DNA of 64,000 nucleotides from the NCBI GenBank assembly GCA_025526915.1, contig JAHLKH010000005.1, positions 223,211-287,210 on the forward strand. The letters are read 5' to 3'. Under the pieces are notes generated by a model. That model had not been told where the DNA came from. It worked only from the letters and a program-made list of their open reading frames with translations, and did no database searches. Below, in pieces: positions 55,920 through 64,000 of the stretch (positions within the stretch are counted from its first letter, which is position 1; every line of letters begins with the position of its first letter). The position numbers and the translations under genes are program-made. This DNA is from Entophlyctis helioformis (lineage: Eukaryota; Chytridiomycota; Chytridiomycetes; Chytridiales; Chytriomycetaceae).

Positions 55920-57336
55920 TCAGGGGTTCGAGGCAGCCAGACGGGTCTTGTGGTAGTCGTACAGACGCAGCAGGTTGCGCTCCAGCATGGCCACGGTGAC
56001 CTTGCCCACAGACGGCACGAAGATGGATGCCTTTTGCTTGATCGCGTCATGGTCGAGGTTCTTGAATGTGGAAAAGTTGATGGCAATGACGCCGTCCTTG
56101 AGCAAGCTCGTGTCCAGCTTGTACTTGGGCGACGGCACGCCTGTGATCACCACGTCGGACTTGGCGAGGGCCTCGGCGAGCGTGGCCTTGGTCTCAAACA
56201 CCTGTCCAGCACGGCGCGCTCGAGCGTCAGCATTTATGCACCACCAATGTTTGACGCAACAGCGCAGAGCTTGTGGACGAACCTCGTGCTTCTTGAGCTG
56301 GATGCCCTCTCCGCGATGAAACTCCATGATGCCAAACTCGTCCACCGAGAACACCTTGGCGCCATCGTTGGCGAGGAGACACGCCAGTGGACGGCCGACC
56401 ACCTCGCTGCGGTTGACAATCGTGATGATGCGGCCGTGCAGACGGTTGCCGTACGGCAGGATGGAGTTGTACACGCCAATGTACTCGAGGATCTTGACCA
56501 TGGCGAGCGGCGTGCATGGGATGATGCATTTCTGAGTCTCGGCCTTGTCGAGGTAGCGCACGTTGTGGTACATGTTGTATCTGTACTTGTGGCAGAGACC
56601 CTATCCATCCGGCCAGATCATGTGAATGTTAGCCGTGGCGGATCGCAGCGATGCGAAAGCGTGCACAAGACATTGCGGCCATGCCCACCTCGACGTCCTT
56701 TGTGAGCGAGACGGTGTTCTGGATGTACTGGTCCTGAGTGCCGTTGAAGACGGGGTAGTAGACCATGATGCCGTGCACCTTGTCGTCGTCGTTGGCCTCG
56801 ACGATGCGGTCTTCGAGCTCGGTTCGCTTGCACTCGCGCAGCTCGAACTGAATGCCCGTCTCCTGGCACGTTTTTGCGGTCCACTCGGCGTATTTTCTTG
56901 CGGCGGGGTCGTCGTTGGCGAGGAAGCCGACGAGCAGCGGCTTGACGGGCAGCAGCTCGATGTTCTTTGTGAGCTCGTTGCTGCCGTTGCCGAGACGATG
57001 GGCGGCATGGCAGAGGGATCAGAGACGGTGCATGCGCAGTGTCAGTTGCCATGCTATCGGACGCTGGGGATGCCACTGGATGCCACTGGATGCCACTGGA
57101 TGGTACAGGATTCTGCGTGTGCGCAGTTGCTGGCATGTGCACCGCTCGTGCCTGATCGGCAGCAGCAGGAGCAGCAGCATCGACACCACAGCCATGTGAT
57201 GCCATGTGATGCCATGACAAGCCATGGCATGCCCTGCGCAGCACGCAGAGCACCGAGCGCATCGCACAGAGCCACGCAGCGGCACTTGCATGAAGCTGGT
57301 GGCGACCTCGGACGCCTGGACCACTTTGCACGCCAT
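55920..57336 (-). CDS. MTD1: Methylenetetrahydrofolate dehydrogenase (NAD+)
   Basis: This cytosolic enzyme of one-carbon metabolism is the monofunctional NAD form typical of fungi. Exon 1 (ATG 57336) reads MACKVVQASEVATSFMQV. Exon 2 (about 56690-56985) includes NIELLPVKPLLVGFLANDDP, KYAEWTAKTCQETGIQFELR and HGIMVYYPVFNGTQDQYIQN, ending TVSLTKDVE. Exon 3 includes YNMYHNVRYLDKAETQKCII, PCTPLAMVKILEYIGVYNS and VNRSEVVGRPLACLLANDGA (NAD-binding), up to GEGIQLKKHE. The last exon reads LAKSDVVITGVPSPKYKLDT, VIAINFSTFKN and GKVTVAMLERNLLRLYDYH, ending at 55920. YYPVFN and NVRYLDK match MTD1 rather than the trifunctional enzyme. It shares a 61-base upstream region with MMS19. Confidence 0.92.
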
Positions 57337-57397
57337 TGTTTGTTGTTGCTGTTGTTGCTGTTGGTTGTTGTTGTTGGTTGTGCCAAGATCTCTTCAA
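57337..57397. promoter_or_regulatory. Compact bidirectional promoter MTD1/MMS19
   Basis: Only 61 bases separate the two diverging ATGs. The interval is mostly TTGTTGCTG-type triplet repeat. Both core promoters and both 5' UTRs must fit here or extend into the coding regions. Confidence 0.6.
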
Positions 57398-60300
57398 ATG
57401 TCGCTCGCAGCGTTTGTCGAGCGTGCGCTGCGGCCCGTGGCTGCGGCTGCGGCTGCGTCGTTGTCGTCGTCGCCGCCGCCGTCGCTGGCCGACAGCCTGC
57501 CCGCAGACTCGATCGGCGACATCGTGCTGGGTGCGTGGGCCGAGTGCTCTCTCTCTCACACACACACACACTCACTCACAGACACACTCACACTCACACT
57601 CACACCACTGGCTACACACAGAAATCAACGCTGCCCGCTCAACGCTGCTCAAGCTTGTCGAGTGCCTTGGCCCTGCGCTGACCGACCTCGACCCGTTCAA
57701 GCGAGCCCAGGGTGCGCTCTCTGCGGTCTCTGCGTCTCTGGCCGTGTCCCGCTGTGCTCTACTGACTCTGCTGGCTCGCTTGCCGCTGCCACAGGCGTGT
57801 CGCTGCTCGCAAGCGTCATTGCAAAGACGGACCGCAGCCAGATATCCGCCCAGTCCGGTGCGTTCCTTTGGTGCACTCGCAAGCTGGCTGGCCATGCCTT
57901 GTGCACGATCGCTGCACAATCGCACGGCCTACTCACCCATACATTCCCCTCCTTCTAGCCACCGTCCTCTCGCAGTTCTTCCTGAGCCGTCTGGACGACC
58001 AGCCCAGCGTCGAGTACGCCCTCCTCGCCCTCCTGTCGCTGCTCGAGTCCAACGCTCTGCTCAAGACAGACCAGATCAGCATCCCAACCAGGCACGTCCG
58101 GCCCTGCCCTGCCCTTCTTGCCATCGTGCCGCTAACACCGTTGCTTTGCACAGGATCTTTGCAGAGCTGAATGTGCAGACATTCCAGCAGTCGGTCCGCA
58201 TGACCGTCTTCCGCATCTTTGGCCATCTCTTCGACACCAACCTCGAAGGCCTCAAGCGTCTCGGCACAGACTTTGTCTTTGGCTTCATCCACGTCATGGA
58301 CGGAGAAAAGGACCCGCGCAACCTCATGCTTGCCTTCCGTCTGGTTCGCCGCATCGTCGCCCATCTCGACTTTGCCAAACACGCTGAGGACCTGTTCGAA
58401 GTCGTGTTCTGCTACTTTCCCATCACATTCAGGCCGCTGCCCAACGATCCGTACGGCATCACGGCCGAGGATCTCAAAGGCGCGCTGCGCGATGCTGTTG
58501 CGAGCACGCCTGCCTTTGCTGGATACGCCGTGCCGCTGCTGCTGGAGAAACTGTCGTCGGATTCTGCGGCTGCCAAGCGCGATGCCATGGACGCCGTTGC
58601 CGCCTGTGCACCCGTCTATGGCGGCCAAGTGTTTCTGCCAAAGCTCAATCTGTTCTGGGATGCTCTTCGCAAAGAGGCAAGTGCAAGTGCAGGCAAACTG
58701 CGCACCTGGCTTCTCGTCCAAGCTGACCATGGTTGACTCATCCATCCGTGACACAGATGGCCCAACCCATGGATCCGGCCAACGAGCTTGCTGCCGCCAA
58801 AGCCATTCGCGAGATCACAAAGGCGCTCTCGACGACCGTGTCCATGTCCAGCAAACGCGACACGCCGCTCGAAGCGTTCATCACCATGATCCTTGACGAC
58901 AGCATCAAAAGCCTCGAAGACGTCGAGCTCAAGTTTGCCAAACCGTGCGGCAAGATCATGCTGGCTGCTGCCTCGGCTTCGGAGCCGTCTTGCAACATGA
59001 TCGTGGCCAAGGCGCTGCCTGTCGTGCTGAATGTCATGGACAAGGAAGACGCGCCGTCAAAGCGCAAGATCCTTGTTGACATTGTGGGCGACTTTTTGGT
59101 CGCCAGTCGTCTCGTGTACGGTGCTCCCAAGTCTGGCGGCGATGAAGGTGCATCCTTGCTGTGCTGCAGCTCCCACTGCCTGCTGTGCCCGATATTGACC
59201 TGATGGACGCATTCACAGACCTTGTTGGTACGCCGCTGCAGCCTTTCAAGGACAGACTGTTTGAGCTGTTCATGCCGATCTGTCTGTCGGACGGATACGT
59301 CCCGCTCAAGCTGGCTGCCCTCCGCGGTCTGACTGAGATGGTGCTGTCGTGGAGTCTGCTGTCGGATGCCGAAGACAAGGTCGTGCTGGAGCTGGTCCAG
59401 ATGTGGCTGCTGTCCGAGCCTGAAACGCAGCTGCACGACAAGGCACTCGAGACCATCCAGACGCTTGCCGACAGCAAAACCGAAGCCGTGCTGAACATCA
59501 CGGTTCCTGCCATCCTCGGTGGTCTCCAAGAGGCTCGGTCGGACAACAACGTCGACAAGGTCACTGCGGCACTGCTCTCTTGCCGTGCACTCTCAAGATC
59601 CAAGCCCATGCTGCCTGTCATTGTCGGATCCCTTGCACAAATCGTCAATGCCGCTCTGGCTGCCCAAGTACTGGCATCGCGCGATGTGCTCCTCCAGATC
59701 CTGGACAGCCTGCTTGCCATCCTCAACGACGTGGCTGAGCCGAGCGCTGAGCTCAAGGACCAGACGCCCAAACTGCTGCTGAGTCTTGTGGATGCCGCCG
59801 TCACTGCTCACCGGTCGTCTGGGTCCAGTGTCGACAAGACGGTTGTGCACCAGGTCGCGCACAATGTTGCAGTGTTGACGCGTCTTGTGGATGTGGACAC
59901 GCAGAGTCTGCTAGTCGAGCAGCTGCATGCTACCCAGGGCACGTCACCAGAGATGTGGGTGCGCGGTGTGCCCGTCCAGCCGTGTCTGGCCTACTTGTAC
60001 GCAACCGTTGTTGCCAATGTATCCAACAAGGTCCGCTCCATCTGCAGCACCGTTTGGCTGTCGCTGCATGCTCGGTGACTAGACTGACTCTGTGGGGATT
60101 CACATGGTGCACAGGCTAGGCTGCCGATTCCAGGCTTTGCTGCGTTTGCAAACGACTTTGTGAGTGCTGCTCTTGGGGCCAGTGGCGACATGCTGCTTGT
60201 CGAGGCCGCTGCCAAGACCATTGGATCGCTCGTCAATAAGCAGCACGGCCTGCCTGGCATTGACGTATTTTTCAGCCACTTCCAAGCTGCCGTTGCCGAG

Positions 60301-61381
60301 CCGGTCTTGTTCAACGTCTCGTCTCCTGCCGGCCATCGCCTCGCTGTCCTTACTGTCTACAGCTGGGTTCGTCTGTCTATCATGCACTGTTCTCATTGCC
60401 AACACTCGCTCTGACACTGTCTGCTGCTGTGCTCAGATTGCAAAGGCGTTGGTGCTCAGGGCCAGCCCCCTCGGATACACCATGCTCACTCGCGTCCTGG
60501 GTCTCCTTGCTGAAACCCACGGGCTGAGTCTGGCGGCCGCGCAGGCTGTCCAAAGCATCATTGCAGATGATGCCGAGGGTGCTCTCACCAAGTCTGCCCA
60601 CGCCACTATCCGCATGCTGTTCAAGCAGCGCGTCTACAACCACTGCCTGCCGATTGTCGCCTCTGGCTTCAGGGATGCTGAAGACGGTAGGGCCAGAGAA
60701 TCGCTGTGCATGTCGTGTGTGTGTATGTGTAAGCTGACTGCTTCTTCCTGAGTAGCCAACAAGGCAGCATATCTCCATGCTCTGTCGCATCTCCTGCGCA
60801 ACGTGCCCAAAGGCGTTTTGCTCAATGAGCTTCCCAAAGTACGTGCGACTCTTGTTTGGATCGTCCCTTTGGCAGTCATGACATGCAGCACTCACAGTCT
60901 CTTTCGATGGCTGGACAGTTGCTGCCCATGCTGCTCTTCTCACTGTCGCTCCCCGAGGCCGATCTCAAGCTCGGCACGCTGCAGACCATCGAGCTGATGG
61001 TCACCGAAGCGCCTTCCGTTGTTGCTGAACAGATCTCGGCTATCGTGCCACCGCTTTTGTCCATGTCGCTGTATGCCAACCGATCGTTTGGCAACGATCC
61101 CGTATGTTGCTGGCGTTGCTGTTCCCCATACTTGCTCGTACTGTTGCACCGCCACCATCGCTCACGCCAACTTTCTGCATTGTCCTGTCCAGCGCGTGCG
61201 TGTGGCTGCACTCAAGGTCATCGGCCTCCTCGTCTCGCACGTTCCGTACACGGTGCTGCATCCGTACAAGCCGCGCGTCATCCGCGACCTGGCACCGGCA
61301 GCAGACGACCCCAAACGCGTCGTCCGTCGCGAGGCTGCCCAAACACGCAACATCTGGTTCATGCCGGCACCGACCAAGTAG
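57398..61381 (+). CDS. MMS19: MMS19, cytosolic Fe-S targeting HEAT protein
   Basis: MMS19 is the adaptor of the CIA targeting complex that delivers Fe-S clusters to nuclear DNA-repair and replication enzymes. ATG at 57398 ([20 protein letters not shown]). N-terminal exons: ALTDLDPFKRAQGVSLLASV, TVLSQFFLSRLDDQPSVEYA, QSVRMTVFRIFGHLFDTNLE and FGFIHVMDGEKDPRNLML. The key family segment is FCYFPITFRPLPNDPYGITA with EDLKGALRDA (58408-58495). HEAT-type helices follow. An intron at about 59147-59218 (GTGCATCC to TTCACAG) joins GGDE to DLVGTPLQPFKDRLFELF and explains an apparent frame change. The C-terminal exons carry TLLSMSLYANRS-like helices, KVIGLLVSHVPYTVLHPYKP (61214-61275) and RVVRREAAQTRNIWFMPAPT, ending with TAG at 61379-61381. 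The family-typical C-terminal ARxxRNxW end is seen. Confidence 0.92.
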
Positions 61382-61486
61382 CCCGTCTCCTCCGATCCAT
61401 CCCGCATCCATCCCACACCCACCACCTCCTGTTTCGGAATACACTCCACACACGCGCAGTTTATTCACTGGCAGCTCTCTACTTGT

Positions 61487-63326
61487 CTATGCAGCCGCCT
61501 GAACCGTGGGCCGGCTCGCAGCGTCAGAGGGCATCGAGGGCGGCATGGGTGTACCGCCCACGGACCGCGACTGTGCACGCCGGAGTGTGTCCTGTGCCAG
61601 TCCCCACGACGACCCTGTCTGCACGGATGCGAGCAGCGCATCGTCCTCCTGGATCTGCAACGCGTCCTTGGGGACGGGGTAGTGTCGCCGCTCACGGTAC
61701 ACGTACGCCTCGGCGTCGGGCACACCAGCAGCCGGCTCAGACGCCAGGTCCTCGAAAATCGACCGTCCAAAAGTGGATGGCTGTGTCTTGTGCGGCTTTG
61801 TTCGGCTCGGCGGCCGTGTGTCGATCTGCTGCTGTTGCCACGCAGGCACCGCCGTGGGCGGAGGGAACGTGGAGACGCGGTCCGATCTCGTGTGCTGCGG
61901 CCGCTGGAAGGCGGGGTCGCCGCTTGGCGGCTGTGCGCGCTGGCTGGTATCATGCACACGGGGCTCGGCGTCCACGAAATAGTCCTGTGGCGGTGGCGGT
62001 GGCTGCGGGGATGCCGACGCAAACACTGTTGATGGCACTGGCCGTTGTTTGCGCGGCGGCTGCGCTATATGCGACGACGGCAATCCAGCAGGTTCTTGTC
62101 TCCACGCTTCTGTCACGGTTTCTTTCCTCTCGCGTGCCTCGCCACCTGCCTCTGTGCCACCTGCATTGGTCTTGGCAGCCGTCGCCGCCGCCGGCCGCAC
62201 GACTTGACGCTCGTTTCCCCCAATCGATAAACGAGTCGCGGTATTCCGTGTGATACATGGCCTGCAGCTCTTGCACCTGCTTCCGTGCAGCCATGTACTG
62301 CTTTAAGACATTCTCTGGATCGGGAATACGAGGCCTGTCGACCACTGCCTCGCGTCCTCCTTGTGGTGACGGGCTGGACCCCACATCGTATGCATGCATT
62401 CGTTCTGTTCTGTCGAGCGTGTAAGGGTACACCTGTGCGTGACAGCCAGAGTCAGTCATGGCGGTCATGGCGGTCATCACGATGGAGGGCATGAAGAAGC
62501 AAGCACCTCGCGGGAAGGGGCGCGGATGTTGAACGTCTTGAGGTTGTTGGATGGGACGACTGGATGCGTGTTGCCTAAGCCGTACGGTAACAGGAGCGGC
62601 CGTTGCGAGTCTGGTTTTGACAGAGGGATGGCGGGCGTCTGAGAGATGGCTGCAATGGCATGATCGGCTCGGCTGGAATGCGACGATCCGATAACGGTTT
62701 TGAGGCAGGCGGCGCTGCCGATGCCGGCTGTTCAGTCGATATGGCGACATGGCGATCAGATCGTCTTGTGGAGGCCCGATCTGCCGGCAAGTGTGACTGT
62801 GCCTGTGGCGTGGCATCGGCAGTCTGCACTGCTTCAGACAGCGTGTGCGTGGGGCTCGTCTGTGGGCATGCGTTAGTCAGATCCGAGCCGCTTCCCACAG
62901 ACGGACGACAAGGAAGCTTTCACCTGCACAGACTCGTCGACCAACGCAGCCGGCAGCACCGACACCTGGACGGCCTCGCTCTTGAGGTCTTTGAACGCCG
63001 ATATGTGCGTGGGCGACTTCCATGTGAACTCTCGCTGGTGCGTGTATGTGTGCAAGTTGGTTGTCAGCAAGAGCGACCCGAGTGAGTGCGGCAGCAACGA
63101 ACGTCGCACCTGGTACTCGGACTGCCACGGTAACGGGTCTGTGATGAGCTTGAGGATGGACGGCCGCGCGGCTGTGCTTGGCGCTGCGTCGGGTGCCTCT
63201 GGCGCCAGTACTGGCTGCTGCTGCTGCTGCTGCTGCCGAGTCCGAGCTCCGGCGTGCTGCCACCGACTGCAGCTGGTCGTGGGTCGGCGCTGTTGGCGTG
63301 ACGAGTGGTGTTGTTGTCGCGCTCAT
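61487..63326 (-). CDS. Unrecognised Pro/Ser-rich protein with a conserved-looking core
   Basis: No family was recognised. A coherent segment reads SILKLITDPLPWQSEYQVRR, then SLLPHSLGSLLLTTNLHTYT, then FTWKSPTHISAFKDLKSEAV and QVSVLPAALVDESVQ (about 62920-63165), looking like a folded domain. Further exons give PENVLKQYMAARKQVQELQ and MYHTEYRDSFIDWGK (about 62235-62330), then a disordered Pro/Gln/Arg-rich region with QSTFGRSIFEDLASEP and YRERRHYPVPKDALQIQEDD (about 61640-61780), ending TVQAAA at 61487. The candidate start is ATG 63326 (MSATTTPLVTPTAPTHDQLQ), but its frame differs from the DPLPWQ segment across a CAG repeat (63216-63237). So either an unseen intron or a repeat-length change intervenes and the 5' end is doubtful. 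Confidence 0.5.
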
Positions 63327-63445
63327 CTCGCACAATCTCGCGTCGTGCTGTGTCAAGCCAAGTCGGCTGCATGAGAAGGTTGTGGCTGAGGGGTGGGCAA
63401 TAGGGCGAGGGAATGCCGGCAGTTGCCGGCAAAATGCCCGACATC

Positions 63446-63630
63446 CAAACAATTACCAAGAATCATTGAATTAAATTCGACCCAAGAGGCGTCGAATGTA
63501 AGGCAAGCATAACACACGATTGAAGGTTCGAGTCAGCAACCAGCATGGACGACAGGCGGGCGAGGCACATCCAACGAGGGTCTTACCTTCGTAAAGTGAC
63601 CCTATTGGTCGATCGGGAGGTGCCCCGATT
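63446..63630 (-). ncRNA. Candidate Fanzor guide RNA scaffold (fRNA), copy B
   Basis: This is the homologue of 32185-32404 after the stop codon of a second Fanzor gene. Shared blocks include the ATCGGG/CCCGAT hairpin (63612-63629), which abuts the TGA, then GGTAAG, GGATGTGCCTCGCCCGC, GCTGACTCGAACC and the terminal hairpin ATTCGAC/GTCGAAT (63475-63497), followed by CTTGGTAAT. The pattern of substitutions preserves pairing. Confidence 0.6.
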
Positions 63631-64000
63631 CATATTGTGCTGGAAGTCACAGCACGTGGAGTTGCATGTGCCTTGCTGGCTCGTGACCCGCGGACAGACC
63701 GTGTCCGTGGTGGAGGCGGCAGGACGATGGGCGGATCGGGTGGTCTTGGAGGCCGCTGGTTGACAGGCAGCTCAGGTACTGGAAGCTGCTGGACGACAGG
63801 CTGACTGGCCTTTGTGTGCGTCAAGTAGAGCGGCCGCTCTCCATCGAGCAAATGCCCCAGTGCGACCATTCCAATGTTGGTGGCTCCAAGCACGTCTCGG
63901 TGGTAGACGGCCTTGCATGCTGTGCACTCGTAGCGTCGCAGGTTGGTGCGGTTCTTGTATGGGATCCGCTGCTTGCACTGCGGGCACATCTGGCTGGTCA
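63630..64000 (-). CDS. Fanzor nuclease, 3' end only (cut by window edge)
   Basis: The zinc ribbon starts MCPQCKQRIPYKNRTNLRRY and continues ECTACKAVYHRDVLGATNIG with the RuvC-III Asp, then HLLDGERPLYLTHTK. After that the sequence departs from copy A into a Pro-rich tail (LPVNQRPPRPPDPPIVLPPP) ending with TGA at 63630-63632. The ribbon part matches copy A closely, so this is a related, probably recent family member; the rest of the gene lies to the right of the window. It is in the same orientation as the unrecognised gene before it. Confidence 0.85.
   Translation of the reverse strand, partial: TSQMCPQCKQRIPYKNRTNLRRYECTACKAVYHRDVLGATNIGMVALGHLLDGERPLYLTHTKASQPVVQQLPVPELPVNQRPPRPPDPPIVLPPPPRTRSVRGSRASKAHATPRAVTSSTI

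Noticed and set aside
59140..59220. Apparent frameshift in MMS19 after GAPKSGGDE
   Set aside because: A normal 72-base intron (GTGCATCC donor, TTGACCTGA branch, TTCACAG acceptor) joins GGDE to DLVGTPLQPF in frame, so no break is needed.
1..64000. tRNA or rRNA genes
   Set aside because: No cloverleaf or rRNA core sequence was recognised by eye; the only B-box-like matches are in the two Fanzor non-coding segments and lack a T-stem.

Overview
This window looks like part of the nuclear genome of an early-diverging, flagellated (chytrid-like) fungus. Every recognisable gene is eukaryotic. Almost all are split by short GT-AG introns of about 60-110 bases, which usually carry a CTGAC-type branch site shortly before the acceptor. 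Fungal-type genes are present: PET117, an NAD-type methylenetetrahydrofolate dehydrogenase (MTD1), a Ste50/Ubc2-like SAM-RA-SH3-SH3 adaptor and a LIM-RhoGAP. They sit beside proteins typical of flagellated cells, a DYNLT2B/TCTEX1D2 dynein light chain and a WDR49-like WD40 protein. No tRNA or rRNA gene and no prokaryotic feature was seen. The species assignment is inference.

Layout. 1-13.9 kb: a 5'-truncated WD40 gene, APC2 (cell cycle ubiquitin ligase), a four-LIM RhoGAP, a CCNDBP1-like gene and ALG14. 14-26.6 kb: mitochondrial ribosomal proteins uL24m and mL54, MUS81, U2AF large subunit, RTF1 and an AAMP-like WD40 gene. 26.6-32.1 kb: a small relic of a Fanzor (eukaryotic TnpB-like nuclease) gene in the promoter between AAMP and a Ste50/Ubc2-like gene. 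32.1-41.2 kb: an accessory island read as one inserted mobile element. It carries a Fanzor nuclease gene preceded by, or fused to, an XPG/FEN1-like nuclease. A structured non-coding segment follows the Fanzor stop, and a CCAAT-containing 28-base tandem array lies at the other end. Short terminal inverted repeats and a 16/17-base flanking direct repeat bound the island. 41.2-63.3 kb: dense housekeeping genes: a WNK-like kinase, a MARCH-type RING-CH protein, uridine phosphorylase, PET117, ATP synthase subunit 4, DYNLT2B, a SIRT4-like sirtuin, RPF2, MTD1, MMS19 and an unrecognised proline-rich protein. 63.4-64.0 kb: the 3' end of a further Fanzor gene with the same non-coding tail, cut by the window edge.

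The most interesting material is the Fanzor set. The downstream non-coding segment is conserved between two copies, with a hairpin that carries a compensatory base pair, as expected for a guide (omega/fRNA-like) scaffold. Intergenic distances elsewhere are very small: 10 bases between the CCNDBP1-like and ALG14 start codons, and 61 between MTD1 and MMS19. Two conserved genes (ATP4, SIRT4) contain single-base frame breaks at short homopolymers, probably sequence errors. Exon ends are given where splice sites could be read; several 5' ends are uncertain and marked so.
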